Shown here: positions 50,296 through 59,389 of the stretch, in pieces
How the letters are laid out: every line of letters begins with the position of its first letter
Position numbering within the stretch: the stretch's first letter is position 1
The notes under the pieces: generated by a model
What the model saw: only the letters and a program-made list of their open reading frames with translations
Told to the model about the DNA's origin: nothing
The model's database searches: none
Assembly: GCA_038182865.1 (NCBI GenBank)
Contig: CP116226.1
Coordinates: 3,410,001 to 3,474,000 of the forward strand
Length of the DNA stretch: 64,000 nt
DNA from: Microbacterium enclense
GTDB taxonomy: Bacteria > Actinomycetota > Actinomycetes > Actinomycetales > Microbacteriaceae
Direction of reading: 5' to 3'
Translations under genes and position numbers: made by a program

Positions 50296-51840
50296 ATGGT
50301 CACCTTCGTCGACCGCGTCACTCTGCACCTGCGTGCGGGCAAGGGCGGCAACGGCTGCGTGTCGGTGCGCCGCGAGAAGTTCAAGCCGCTGGCCGGTCCC
50401 GACGGGGGCAACGGCGGCAACGGCGGCGACGTCGTGCTCGTCGCGGACCCGCAGGTGACCACGCTGCTGTCGTACCACCACTCTCCCCATCGTTCGGCCG
50501 GGAACGGCGGGTTCGGCATGGGCGACCACCGCTCGGGCGCGGAGGGCGAAGACCAGGAGCTCCCCGTTCCGCTCGGGACCGTCGTGAAGAACCCCGACGG
50601 CTCGGTCCTCGTCGACATGCTCACCCCCGGAATGCGATTCGTCGTCGCCCCGGGCGGTCTCGGCGGTCTCGGCAACGCCTCTCTCGCCTCGCCCAAGCGC
50701 AAGGCTCCCGGGTTCGCACTGCTCGGCACTCCCGGGTGGGAGGGCGATGTCGTCCTCGAGCTGAAGACGGTCGCCGACGTCGCCCTCGTCGGCTTCCCCT
50801 CGGCGGGCAAGTCGAGTCTGATCGCCGCGGTCTCGGCAGCGCGCCCCAAGATCGCCGATTACCCCTTCACGACCCTGCACCCCAACCTCGGCGTGGTCCA
50901 GTCCGGCGACGTGCGCTTCACCATCGCCGACGTCCCCGGCCTCATCGAGGGTGCCAGCGAGGGCAAGGGCCTCGGCCTGGAGTTCCTCCGCCACGTGGAG
51001 CGGTGCACCGCTCTCGTCCACGTCCTGGACTGCGCCACCCTCGACCCGGGCCGCGATCCCCTCAGCGACCTCGACGTCATCCTCGCCGAACTCGGCGCGT
51101 ACCCGGTCCCCGAAGGGCAGACCCCTCTGCTCGAGCGTCCGCAGCTCGTCGCGCTGAACAAGATCGATGTCCCCGAGGCCCGCGAGCTCGCCGACTTCGT
51201 GCGACCCGATCTCGAGGCTCGCGGGTTCCGCGTGTTCGAGATCTCGACGGTCAGCCGCGCGGGTCTGCGCGAACTCACGTTCGCCCTCGCCGACGTCGTC
51301 GAGCAGCACCGCATCGCGACGATCGAGGACGCCCCCGCCGAGCGCATCGTCATCCGTCCGCAGGGCTCGAAGAAGGACTTCGAGATCAAGGTCGAGGGCG
51401 GCACCTATGGTCCCGTCTACCGCATCCTCGGCGACAAGCCGGTCAAGTGGGTGCAGCAGACCGACTTCCAGAACGAGGAGGCGGTGGGCTATCTCGCCGA
51501 CCGTCTGGCGCGTCTCGGCGTCGAGGACGGTCTGTTCCGGGCCGGAGCTGTCGCCGGCGCGACCGTCGTCATCGGCCCCGGCGACGGCATCGTCTTCGAC
51601 TGGGAGCCCACGCTCACCTCGGCCGCGGAGCTCATGACCGCTCCGCGCGGTACCGACCCGCGTCTCGTGCAGAATCCGCGTCGCACGTCGTCCGAGCGTC
51701 GCGAGCGCTATCACGAGCGGATGGATGCCAAGGCCGAGGCCCGTGCCGAACTCGAGAACGAGCGTCGCGCGGCGCGTGCCGCGGGGATCACGCCCGACGG
51801 TGACTCGTCGTCCTTCTTGAGCGAGGATGAGGATCGGTGA
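50296..51840 (+). CDS. obgE: Obg GTPase
   Basis: 514-residue Obg/CgtA GTPase in 50S ribosome assembly and stress response. The Gly-rich Obg fold (about 1-158) has GPDGGNGGNGGDVV. The G domain follows with G1 GFPSAGKSS, G3 DVPGLIEG and G4 NKID. The C-terminal OCT domain (about 345-425) is the actinobacterial/Bacillus type, and a basic/acidic tail ends the protein. The AAAGGA ribosome site supports ATG 50296; an upstream in-frame start overlaps the rpmA terminator. The stop overlaps proB (GTGA). Confidence 0.97.
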   Translation: MVTFVDRVTLHLRAGKGGNGCVSVRREKFKPLAGPDGGNGGNGGDVVLVADPQVTTLLSYHHSPHRSAGNGGFGMGDHRSGAEGEDQELPVPLGTVVKNPDGSVLVDMLTPGMRFVVAPGGLGGLGNASLASPKRKAPGFALLGTPGWEGDVVLELKTVADVALVGFPSAGKSSLIAAVSAARPKIADYPFTTLHPNLGVVQSGDVRFTIADVPGLIEGASEGKGLGLEFLRHVERCTALVHVLDCATLDPGRDPLSDLDVILAELGAYPVPEGQTPLLERPQLVALNKIDVPEARELADFVRPDLEARGFRVFEISTVSRAGLRELTFALADVVEQHRIATIEDAPAERIVIRPQGSKKDFEIKVEGGTYGPVYRILGDKPVKWVQQTDFQNEEAVGYLADRLARLGVEDGLFRAGAVAGATVVIGPGDGIVFDWEPTLTSAAELMTAPRGTDPRLVQNPRRTSSERRERYHERMDAKAEARAELENERRAARAAGITPDGDSSSFLSEDEDR

Positions 51841-52673
51841 CGGCCGCAAGTCGCGCCGCCATCCCGCGCGCGTCGCGCGTCGTCGTGAAGGTCGGATCGT
51901 CATCGATCAGCGGTGACGGAGCCCACCGGATCGACACGATCGTCGAGGCACTCTCCCGCGCTCATGCCGCAGGCGTCGAGGTGGTGCTGGTCTCGTCCGG
52001 CGCGATCGCGACGGCGCTCCCGCTGCTCGATCTGGAGGGTCGTCCGAACGACCTCGCAACGCAGCAGGCGGCCGCGGCCGTCGGGCAGAACGTCCTGATG
52101 TGGCGCTACCAGACCTCTCTCGATCGTTTCGGGCTCCTCGCCGGACAGGTGCTGCTCACCGCGGGCGATCTCGAGAACACCACACCCCGGTCGAATGCCC
52201 GTCGAGCCATGGAGCGACTCCTGGGTCTCGGCATCCTGCCCATCGTCAACGAGAACGACACGGTCGCGACCCACGAGATCCGCTTCGGCGACAACGACCG
52301 GCTCGCCGCCCTCGTGGCGCAGCTGATCGGCGCCGACGCGCTCGTCCTGCTCAGTGACATCGCCTGCCTGTACACGGCGCCCCCGAACGAGCCCGGCGCC
52401 CGGCCCATCACGGACGTGGCGTGGGGCGACGACCTTTCGGAGTTCGAGTTCGGCGCGGGTGTCGTCAACGGTGTCGGCACCGGGGGAGCGGCGACCAAGG
52501 CATCGGCCGCCAAGCTCGCCTCGGCCGCCGGGGTGGGGGTCCTCGTCACGAGTGCCGACCTCGTCGCGGAGGCGCTCTCCGGACAGTCTGTCGGCACCTG
52601 GTTCGCTCCGAATCCGGATGCCGTGACCCTCTCGACCGGCCCGGTGGGGGCCGTCGTCGCGGCGGTAGACTGA
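51837..52673 (+). CDS. proB: Glutamate 5-kinase, short form without PUA domain
   Basis: 278-residue amino-acid kinase making gamma-glutamyl phosphate, the first step of proline synthesis. The nucleotide-binding start is VVVKVGSSSISG, followed by VSSGAIATALPLL and the feedback and glutamate region IVNENDTVATHEIRFGDNDR. It ends after the kinase domain, so the C-terminal PUA domain of the E. coli enzyme (367 residues) is absent. GTG start overlapping obg. proA follows 4 bp later. Confidence 0.95.
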   Translation: MTAASRAAIPRASRVVVKVGSSSISGDGAHRIDTIVEALSRAHAAGVEVVLVSSGAIATALPLLDLEGRPNDLATQQAAAAVGQNVLMWRYQTSLDRFGLLAGQVLLTAGDLENTTPRSNARRAMERLLGLGILPIVNENDTVATHEIRFGDNDRLAALVAQLIGADALVLLSDIACLYTAPPNEPGARPITDVAWGDDLSEFEFGAGVVNGVGTGGAATKASAAKLASAAGVGVLVTSADLVAEALSGQSVGTWFAPNPDAVTLSTGPVGAVVAAVD

Positions 52674-52677
52674 CACG

Positions 52678-53937
52678 ATGACCACGATCGCCGTCTCCGT
52701 CGATGAGCGCCTGCGTCTCGCGAAAGACGCCGCTCGAGAGGTCGGTCTTCTCGGCAGCGACGAGAAGTCCGCTCTGCTGATCGCGGTCGCCGATGCTCTC
52801 GAGGCTGCGACCGACGACATCGTCGCCGCGAATGCCGACGACATCGAGCGCGGCCGCGCCGCCGACATCGGCGACGCGCTGCTCGACCGTCTTCGCTTGG
52901 ACACCGACCGCGTCGCCGCTCTGGCTGCGGCCGTGCGCGACGTGGCCGTCCTGCCCGATCCCGTCGGCCGCGTGCTCGATCGGCGAACGCTGCCCAACGG
53001 ACTCGAGCTCGAGAAGGTCGCCGTGCCCTTCGGTGTCGTCGGGTCGATCTACGAGGCCCGGCCGAACGTGACGGTCGACATCGCGGCACTCGCGCTGCGG
53101 TCCGGAAACGCGGTCGTCCTTCGGGGCGGCTCGGCGGCGCAGAGCTCGAACGCGGCCCTGGTGGCCGTGATGCGTGCGGCCCTGGCTGCCCGGGGCGTCT
53201 CGCCGGAGGCGATCCAGAGCGTCGACGACTTCGGTCGCGACGGAGCGCGAGCCCTGATGAACGCACGCGGTCTCGTCGATGTCCTCGTCCCGCGGGGCAG
53301 CGCCTCCCTCATCGAGACGGTCGTGACGGAGTCGACGGTGCCCGTCATCGAGACGGGTGCGGGAGTCGTGCACGTCTACCTCGATGAGACGGCGCGAGCC
53401 GACTGGGCGCGTGACATCGTGCTCAACGCCAAGACCCAGCGTCCGAGCGTCTGCAATGCGGTCGAGACGGTTCTGGTGCACCGCGAGGCTGCCGACCGCC
53501 TCTTGCCCGAACTCCTCGTCTCTCTCGCCGAGGCCGGCGTCACGGTCCACGGCGACGCGACCGTGACCGGTTACGATCCTCGCGTGCTCGCCGCCACCGA
53601 GGCCGACTGGGCGACCGAGTACCTCAGTCTCGACCTCGCCGTCCGCGTGGTCGACGATCTCGACGCCGCTCTCGAGCACATCCGGCTCTACTCCACCCAC
53701 CACACCGAGTCGATCATCACCGACGACGATGCGGCGGCTCGGCGCTTCCTCGCGGAAGTCGACTCGGCCGTTGTGCTTGTCAACGCCTCCACGCGATTCA
53801 CCGACGGCGGCGAGTTCGGTTTCGGCGCCGAGGTCGGAATCTCCACTCAGAAACTGCACGCCCGCGGACCGATGGGTCTCGCCGAACTCACGAGCACCAA
53901 GTGGCTCGGGCGCGGCGACGGACAGGTACGCGCCTAA
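52678..53937 (+). CDS. proA: Gamma-glutamyl phosphate reductase
   Basis: 419-residue NADPH-dependent reductase making glutamate-5-semialdehyde, the second step of proline synthesis. The aldehyde-dehydrogenase-like fold shows GVVGSIYEARPNVTVDIAAL, the catalytic Cys in KTQRPSVCNAVETVLV and the C-terminal GEFGFGAEVGISTQKLHARG. Length is standard. It works with the adjacent proB product, which hands over the unstable acyl phosphate. Confidence 0.97.
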   Translation: MTTIAVSVDERLRLAKDAAREVGLLGSDEKSALLIAVADALEAATDDIVAANADDIERGRAADIGDALLDRLRLDTDRVAALAAAVRDVAVLPDPVGRVLDRRTLPNGLELEKVAVPFGVVGSIYEARPNVTVDIAALALRSGNAVVLRGGSAAQSSNAALVAVMRAALAARGVSPEAIQSVDDFGRDGARALMNARGLVDVLVPRGSASLIETVVTESTVPVIETGAGVVHVYLDETARADWARDIVLNAKTQRPSVCNAVETVLVHREAADRLLPELLVSLAEAGVTVHGDATVTGYDPRVLAATEADWATEYLSLDLAVRVVDDLDAALEHIRLYSTHHTESIITDDDAAARRFLAEVDSAVVLVNASTRFTDGGEFGFGAEVGISTQKLHARGPMGLAELTSTKWLGRGDGQVRA

Positions 53938-53948
53938 CCGCCTAAAAT
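53919..53948 (+). promoter_or_regulatory. Putative promoter of the nadD-rsfS unit
   Basis: CGGACA (53919-53924) and TAAAAT (53943-53948), spaced 18 bp, lie at the 3' end of proA, 40 bp before the small membrane-protein gene. The AT-rich -10 stands out in this GC-rich region. Confidence 0.5.
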
Positions 53949-53987
53949 GGCACTGCGTCCCGCGCAGACACCCGAAACGGAGCACTG

Positions 53988-54212
53988 ATGACTTTCGCCT
54001 CACTTCTCGCCCACGCCGCCGAAGAGGCCGGCCACCACGGCGGCAACGTGCAGGCCGAGACTTTCTGGATCGGCGCTCTGGCGTTCCTGGGGTTCGTGGC
54101 GCTGAGCCTCGTGACCCTGTCCTACCGCAACGTTTCGAACCGCCACGCGCACAAGGCGGAGGCCTACACGCGCACGCACGGAAAGCCGACGCCCGAGGCG
54201 CACGGCCACTGA
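53988..54212 (+). CDS. Small membrane protein upstream of nadD
   Basis: 74-residue protein with a His-rich N-terminus (AHAAEEAGHHGGN), one transmembrane helix (about 25-48) and a basic, His-containing C-terminus (SNRHAHKAEAYTRTHGKPT). No family is recognised with certainty; similar small proteins precede nadD in Microbacteriaceae. GGAG lies 8 nt before the ATG. nadD begins 10 bp after its stop. Confidence 0.72.
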   Translation: MTFASLLAHAAEEAGHHGGNVQAETFWIGALAFLGFVALSLVTLSYRNVSNRHAHKAEAYTRTHGKPTPEAHGH

Positions 54213-54222
54213 GGCCCACCGT

Positions 54223-54819
54223 ATGTCGGTGACGCGCGCCCCTCGGATCGGGGTCATGGGTGGGACGTTCGATCCCATCCATCACGGTCACCTGGTCGCG
54301 GCGAGCGAGGTCGCGCAGTCGTTCGATCTCGACGAGGTCGTGTTCGTCCCGACCGGACGCCCGTGGCAGAAGGACGAGGTCACGGCGAGCGAGCATCGTT
54401 ATCTGATGACGGTCATCGCCACGGCGTCCAACCCGCAGTTCACCGTCAGCAGGGTCGACATCGATCGCGACGGCCCGACCTACACGATCGACACCCTGAG
54501 AGATCTGAAGAGCCAGCGCCCGGGTGCAGAGCTGTTCTTCATCACCGGGGCCGACGCCGTGGCGCAGATTCTGAGCTGGCGCAACCACCAGGAGCTCTGG
54601 GACCTGGCGCACTTCGTCGCCGTCTCGCGCCCGGGCCACGTGCTGACGACCGAGGGGCTGCCCACCGAGGACGTCAGCCAGCTCGAGATCCCCGCCCTGG
54701 CGATCTCATCCACCGACTGCCGCGCCCGCGTGCGCCGAGGACACCCCGTGTGGTACCTCGTGCCCGACGGTGTCGTGCAGTACATCGCGAAGCACCACCT
54801 CTACCGGAGTAACGCATGA
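54223..54819 (+). CDS. nadD: Nicotinate-nucleotide adenylyltransferase
   Basis: 198-residue adenylyltransferase making deamido-NAD from nicotinate mononucleotide and ATP. The nucleotide-binding loop GVMGGTFDPIHHGHL (10-24) contains the (H/T)xGH motif, and the C-terminal ISSTDCRARVRRG is the second signature. Length is normal. It overlaps the next membrane-protein gene by 4 bp. Confidence 0.96.
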   Translation: MSVTRAPRIGVMGGTFDPIHHGHLVAASEVAQSFDLDEVVFVPTGRPWQKDEVTASEHRYLMTVIATASNPQFTVSRVDIDRDGPTYTIDTLRDLKSQRPGAELFFITGADAVAQILSWRNHQELWDLAHFVAVSRPGHVLTTEGLPTEDVSQLEIPALAISSTDCRARVRRGHPVWYLVPDGVVQYIAKHHLYRSNA

Positions 54820-55829
54820 GCACTTCCGAGAACAACGGCACCCCGCCGCTGACGCGGCGCCAGCTGCGCGAGATCCGTAACACCGGCGCGACACCGATCA
54901 TCCCGGTGCCCCCGCTGGAGCCCGCCGCCGAGACGACTCCCGAGGAGCCGGCGCAGAAGGTCGAGCCCGCCGTCGAGCCGTCTCGCGAGGCGAGTCCGGC
55001 CCCCGCAGAAGACGGTGCCGCCACGCCGATCGCTCCGGCGGAGCCGACCCAGCCCCGCACCACACCGGATCCCGCGGTGATCGGCTTCGAGACGCCGCTG
55101 GCCGACGAGGGGTCCGCATACGCCCCGGCCGGGCTCACCCGACGCCAGGTGCGGGCACAGGAGAAGATCCGCACCGCCTCCGTCCCGGTGATCTCTCCCG
55201 ACCTGACGCCGGCCGCTCCGCGCCAGAGCGTCGACGCGCCCTCGGACGCCCTCCCCGCGATCTTCCGTCCCGCCGCGGCGGAGGAGGCCGAGGGGGCGGA
55301 ACCCGCGACCCCTCCCGCCGTCTCCTCGACCGTGAACCCCGACCTCGGGTCCGACCTCCTGAGTGGGGCGGCACCCGATGTGTCGCTACCCCCGTCGTTC
55401 GACCAGCTCATCGCGCGCAGCGGTGCGGCTACAGGCTCCGTCTCGACGCCGAACGCCCTCATCCTGTCGGAGACACCGATCGGAGGCCCTCTCGTGGCTC
55501 CCGTCACCGCGACGGGGGAGGTCATGATCACCGGCACCTTCGAGTTGCCGCAGGGCCTCGGATCCGTGGGACACGCCCCCGGAACGACCGACGGGAGAGA
55601 AGCGGATGCCGTCCTCCTCGACGGAGAACTCCCCGCCGCCTCGTCTCCCACCCCCATCGCCGCCAGCGCGGCGATCAGCACCGTCAAGCAGCCGGGCGAC
55701 ATCATTCGCCCCCCGGCTCCCGAGAAGGGCAGCAAGCTCGTCATCGGCCTCATCATCACCACCGGCGCTCTGGCGATCGCCGTGGCGGTGGCTCTCGCCA
55801 TCGCCGTCACGACAGGAGTATTCGGATGA
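54816..55829 (+). CDS. Hypothetical membrane protein with disordered cytoplasmic region
   Basis: 337-residue protein. Residues 1-300 are low-complexity, Pro/Ala/Glu/Thr-rich and probably disordered. They contain two copies of a short motif (LTRRQLREIRN near 9 and LTRRQVRAQEKI near 107). A single transmembrane helix (about 308-332) ends the chain, giving a tail-anchored topology with almost nothing outside. The gene is locked between nadD and rsfS by 4-bp overlaps on both sides. The LTRRQxR repeats may bind a partner; function unknown. Confidence 0.75.
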   Translation: MSTSENNGTPPLTRRQLREIRNTGATPIIPVPPLEPAAETTPEEPAQKVEPAVEPSREASPAPAEDGAATPIAPAEPTQPRTTPDPAVIGFETPLADEGSAYAPAGLTRRQVRAQEKIRTASVPVISPDLTPAAPRQSVDAPSDALPAIFRPAAAEEAEGAEPATPPAVSSTVNPDLGSDLLSGAAPDVSLPPSFDQLIARSGAATGSVSTPNALILSETPIGGPLVAPVTATGEVMITGTFELPQGLGSVGHAPGTTDGREADAVLLDGELPAASSPTPIAASAAISTVKQPGDIIRPPAPEKGSKLVIGLIITTGALAIAVAVALAIAVTTGVFG

Positions 55830-56203
55830 CCGCGACCGCGAACGGGCGGGAGATGGCGCAGATCGCCGCTCTCGCCGCCGACAGCAAGTCGGGCGAAGAC
55901 CTCGTCGCCCTCGACGTCTCCGAGCCACTGCCGCTCGTCGACATCTTCCTCCTCGTGACAGGACGCAACGAGCGCAACGTCGCGGCAATCGCAGACGAGG
56001 TCGAGGAGAAGCTTCTCGAAGCGGGTCACAAGCGGCTTCGTCGCGAGGGCCGACAGGAGTCGCGCTGGGTGCTGCTCGACTTCGGTGACCTGGTCGTGCA
56101 CGTGTTCCACGAAGAGGAGCGCATGTACTACGGCCTGGAGCGGCTCTGGAAGGACTGCCCCGTCGTCCCGCTCGAGTTGCCCACTCCGGCGACCGCGGAC
56201 TGA
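55826..56203 (+). CDS. rsfS: Ribosome silencing factor RsfS
   Basis: 125-residue RsfS (DUF143/Iojap), which binds L14 on the 50S subunit and blocks subunit joining in slow growth. The signature run is VDIFLLVTGRNERNVAAIAD followed by RQESRWVLLDFGDLVVHVFH and the aromatic RMYYGLERLW. It follows nadD and the membrane protein, the standard order. A strong terminator follows. Confidence 0.95.
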   Translation: MTATANGREMAQIAALAADSKSGEDLVALDVSEPLPLVDIFLLVTGRNERNVAAIADEVEEKLLEAGHKRLRREGRQESRWVLLDFGDLVVHVFHEEERMYYGLERLWKDCPVVPLELPTPATAD

Positions 56204-56209
56204 CCGATG

Positions 56210-56253
56210 AACGATGCTGCCCCGTGCCCAGAGGCGCGGGGCAGCATCGTTTG
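56210..56253 (+). terminator. Terminator after rsfS
   Basis: AACGATGCTGCCCCG (56210-56224) pairs perfectly with CGGGGCAGCATCGTT (56237-56251) around a 12-nt loop, ending in TTT. Confidence 0.9.
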
Positions 56254-56345
56254 CTGCAGGCGTCCGACCCGATGCCTCAGCGACCCCGGGACCCGCGCGA
56301 AGGTTCTCGGTCACCTTTCGGAAAGCCCGCCGAGAGACGGGATCG

Positions 56346-57281
56346 TCATCCGTACCGTTCGCGATAGCGCTTCTCCGCCGCAGGATGCAGGGCGATCGGG
56401 AGCGTGTCGATGAGGCTCGCCGGTGTCAGGTACTGGATGCCGAGAGCCCCGGGCGGCACGAGGTCGGCGGCGTCGTCGATGAGCACGTCGACGAGCCGCT
56501 GGACGATCGCGTCGTCGAGGGTCGGGCGTGAGAGCAGGAGATTCGCCACGCCGATCGCGGGAACCGCGGCTGCCGCGCCGTACACACCCGCCGGGATCGA
56601 GGTGGCGACGTACGCATCGGGGGAGCGGCGGCGCAGTTCGGGAAGCACGGACGTGGTGTCGAGCACCACGATGGGGCATCGAGTCGCCAGATCGGCGATC
56701 TGCGGGGTCGGTATTCCCCCCGACCAGAACAACGCATCGATGCGGCTCTCCTCGAGGTCGGTGACGGCCTCCCGGAAGGGCCGTTCGACCGTGAGAGGAG
56801 CCGTTTCACCGGAACCGAATCCTGCGGCATCCAGAACCCGACGAGCGGTCCCCGCGGCACCGGAGCCAGGAGCACCGAGGGACACGACGCGCCCCGCGAG
56901 ATCGGCGAGCGACCGCGGGCCATCCTCTGAGCGCACGATGCACTGCAGGTAGTTCTGGTACACCCGACCGACGGCGACGAACTCCGCACGCGCGGGGGAG
57001 GCCGCGACGGCGTCTGCCAGGGACAGAGCAAGATCGATCCGCTCGTCGTTCAGGAGGGAGAGGTTGTCGACGCTCCCTTGCGTCTCGAGCGCCGAGATCT
57101 GCACGCCGCCGCGGACCCGCGAGACGTTCGCCAGAAGGTCGCCGAACTGCAGATAGCTCCCGCCGGCCTCACCGCACCCGAGCGTCACCGACGACGGCGC
57201 GGTGGGGGAGCACCCCGTCAGCCCGAACGCGGCGACGGTGAGCCCGGCACCCAGAAACCCTCGGCGAGTGATGCCGGTCAC
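56346..57281 (-). CDS. TAXI-family solute-binding lipoprotein linked to a two-component system
   Basis: 311-residue exported binding protein of the TRAP-associated extracytoplasmic immunogenic (TAXI) family. The N-terminus combines a twin-arginine-like RRGFLG with a lipobox LTGC (Cys about residue 24), so it is lipid-anchored. The family start VTLGCGEAGGSYLQFGDLLA, the LETQGSVDNLSLLNDERIDL region and VSLGAPGSGAAGTARRVLDA are visible. Usual TRAP membrane subunits are absent here. The GTG overlaps the kinase stop by 4 bp, so it is coupled to that kinase and may present a ligand to its sensor domain. Carboxylates such as glutamate or succinate are typical TAXI ligands. Confidence 0.85.
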   Translation of the reverse strand: MTGITRRGFLGAGLTVAAFGLTGCSPTAPSSVTLGCGEAGGSYLQFGDLLANVSRVRGGVQISALETQGSVDNLSLLNDERIDLALSLADAVAASPARAEFVAVGRVYQNYLQCIVRSEDGPRSLADLAGRVVSLGAPGSGAAGTARRVLDAAGFGSGETAPLTVERPFREAVTDLEESRIDALFWSGGIPTPQIADLATRCPIVVLDTTSVLPELRRRSPDAYVATSIPAGVYGAAAAVPAIGVANLLLSRPTLDDAIVQRLVDVLIDDAADLVPPGALGIQYLTPASLIDTLPIALHPAAEKRYRERYG

Positions 57282-58666
57282 GATCGTTCCCAGACGAGCC
57301 GGGCCCGCAGACCGCCGAGCGACGACCGGCCGAGTTCCAGACGCCCCTCCGCCGCCCGCATCAGCTCGGCGACGATCGCCAGTCCGAGTCCTGTCCCACC
57401 CTGCGTCGCGTCGCGCCCGGCCCGCCAGAACCGCGTGCCCATGCGAATGAGATCTCCATCGGCGAGACCCGACCCCGAATCTTCCACCGTCAACGCTGGG
57501 CCCCCGGCATCCGGGGTCAGAGCGACACGCACCGTGGCCCCCGTACCCGCGTACTTGACGGCGTTGTCGAGCAGGACGTCGACCATCTCGTCGAGGTCCA
57601 CTCGCCCGCAGGGCACCGCCACCGCCGGACCACGGACGACCTCGAGACGCACGTCGGCCGCGTCGAGGAGGGGGCGATGCCGCGCAACGAGATCGGCGGC
57701 GGAGACGACACACTCGCGATCTGCTCCTTCCGCTCGGGCGTCATCACGCCCCTGAATGTGCGCCGCGGCGCGGTGCTCGGCGTCGGCCAGCGTGAGCATG
57801 CGCTCGACCGTGTGCTCGAGTCTGTCGAGGTCTCCGTCGACGGCGGCGAGATCGTCGCCGGCCTCGCCCTCGCGCGGGAGTCCGTCAACGCGCAGCCGAA
57901 TGGCCGCAAGAGGTGTGCGCAGCTGATGGGAGGCGTCGGCGACGAAGCCGCGCTGCCGCTCGAGGCTGTTCTCGACCTCGTCCGCCATGGTCGCGAACGC
58001 GCGGCTCAACCGGCGGAGCTCGGGCGGGCCCGAGGGACGCAGCGGTGCCGGGTCGCGGTGGGCGGTCACGTCGGCGACGGCGGCGTCGAGAGCGCGGACG
58101 GGACGGAGGACCCACCTGGTCCACAGCAGCGAAGCCACCATCAGCGCGGTGAGCAAGAGGACCCCCATGGCCGCGATGAGCGTCCAGGCACGGGTCACGT
58201 CGGCCTGCGCGTCGCGCAGATCGACCGACAGCACCACCACGCCGGTCGAGAGGTCTCCGGCCGCGATCACGGGCACGGCCACGAGCGCGGAGGCATCCGC
58301 CCACGGAGTGACCCGCGGCAGGGTGAGCTGTGGGATCGCCCGCGACGCCGCCGTGGCGACCTCGTCGACGCGCGCATCCCGGTCGAGGTCTCCCGCGGCA
58401 GCGACGACCTCGCCACTCTCGTCGATCACCAGCACCGATTCGGTATAGACGGCGTGGAAACGCTCGAGGTAGGCCTGCAGGCTCTCCGTGTCGCCCTGAA
58501 CGAGGGCCGTGCGTGCACGCTGCACCACCTGGTCGAGCGCGGCCGTGCGCTGCAGGGCGAGCTGCTGCGTACGCGAGTCGGCGATGGACTGGGCGATCGG
58601 GATCAACACCGCGATCACGGCGATGAGTCCGAAGACGAGCAGGGGGAGGAGGACGCGCAGCTTCAC
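57278..58666 (-). CDS. Sensor histidine kinase with extracellular sensor domain
   Basis: 462-residue kinase. Transmembrane helix 1 (about 5-28), an extracellular domain of about 130 residues (30-160), helix 2 (about 163-183) and a HAMP region come first. The dimerisation helix has phospho-His247 in VADASHQLRTPLAAIRLRV. The ATPase domain has the N box DVLLDNAVKYAG and Gly boxes VEDSGSGL and GGTGLGLAIV. The layout is like TctE and EnvZ. It is coupled to the regulator upstream (4-bp overlap) and the TAXI lipoprotein downstream. The extracellular domain is a plausible partner for that lipoprotein. Confidence 0.93.
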   Translation of the reverse strand: MKLRVLLPLLVFGLIAVIAVLIPIAQSIADSRTQQLALQRTAALDQVVQRARTALVQGDTESLQAYLERFHAVYTESVLVIDESGEVVAAAGDLDRDARVDEVATAASRAIPQLTLPRVTPWADASALVAVPVIAAGDLSTGVVVLSVDLRDAQADVTRAWTLIAAMGVLLLTALMVASLLWTRWVLRPVRALDAAVADVTAHRDPAPLRPSGPPELRRLSRAFATMADEVENSLERQRGFVADASHQLRTPLAAIRLRVDGLPREGEAGDDLAAVDGDLDRLEHTVERMLTLADAEHRAAAHIQGRDDARAEGADRECVVSAADLVARHRPLLDAADVRLEVVRGPAVAVPCGRVDLDEMVDVLLDNAVKYAGTGATVRVALTPDAGGPALTVEDSGSGLADGDLIRMGTRFWRAGRDATQGGTGLGLAIVAELMRAAEGRLELGRSSLGGLRARLVWERS

Positions 58667-59319
58667 CCGGCGACCTCGAGACGGTAGCCGAACCCGCGGA
58701 TGGTTGTGATGGTCAGCTCCGGCAGCTTCTGGCGCACCTGACCGAGGTGCACGTCGAACGAACGCGACGAGGTCGCGTACGCGTCACCCCACACCTCGTC
58801 GAGCACACGCTGCCGGCTGACCGCCTGTCCCGCCCGCCGCGCGAGCGCGACGAGGATGCCGAACTCATTCGGGGTGAGTGCGACCTCGCGGTGGCCGGCG
58901 ATCACGCGGCGGGCGTCGACGTCGATGTCGACGTCACCGACCTCGACCCGCGTCGGCTCATCGGGCGGGCTGTAGCGACGTGTGACGGCCACCAGCCGGG
59001 CGAGGAGCTCGTGCAGCCGCACCGGCTTGACGAGATAGTCGTCGGCGCCCGCCGACAGCGCCCGGACGGTCGAGCGCTCGTCGCCCCGGGCGGTCACGAC
59101 GATCACGGGAATCGGGCTCACCGCTCGCAGCTGACGCAGCGCGTCGAGGCCGTCCATGTCTTCCAGGCCGAGATCGAGCAGAACCACCTGGGCGTCTCGG
59201 TGGCGCAGCAGCACGTCGCTGCCGCGCGCGACGCGCGTGCACGAATGGCCGGCGCGCTGCAGCGCCGCCACGAGAGCTGCGGCGACAGAGCCGTCGTCCT
59301 CGGCCACGAGTACGTGCAT
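58663..59319 (-). CDS. OmpR-family response regulator
   Basis: 218-residue regulator. The receiver domain has acidic DD at 8-9, phospho-acceptor Asp49 (VVLLDLGLED), Thr near 76 and Lys98 (DYLVKPV). The C-terminal winged helix (about 122-218) ends SSRSFDVHLGQVRQKLPELT, then IRGFGYRLE. It is the first gene of the operon. Direct repeats ATGTAAGG, spaced 11 bp in the divergent region at 59371-59389, suit OmpR-type tandem binding and may control both this operon and the transporter at 59508. Confidence 0.95.
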   Translation of the reverse strand: MHVLVAEDDGSVAAALVAALQRAGHSCTRVARGSDVLLRHRDAQVVLLDLGLEDMDGLDALRQLRAVSPIPVIVVTARGDERSTVRALSAGADDYLVKPVRLHELLARLVAVTRRYSPPDEPTRVEVGDVDIDVDARRVIAGHREVALTPNEFGILVALARRAGQAVSRQRVLDEVWGDAYATSSRSFDVHLGQVRQKLPELTITTIRGFGYRLEVAG

Positions 59320-59370
59320 GGCTTCATCGTAAGGAAGACGGGCGCCGTGCTCGCGCAGCCGGTCCGACGA

Positions 59371-59389
59371 ATGTAAGGCGGATGTAAGG
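59371..59389. promoter_or_regulatory. Direct repeats ATGTAAGG in the divergent regulator/transporter region
   Basis: ATGTAAGG occurs at 59371-59378 and 59382-59389, an 11-bp period matching one DNA turn. A related TCGTAAGG occurs at 59327-59334. OmpR-family regulators bind head-to-tail half-sites at 10-11 bp spacing. The repeats lie 52 bp upstream of the response-regulator start and 119 bp upstream of the transporter start. Confidence 0.6.
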
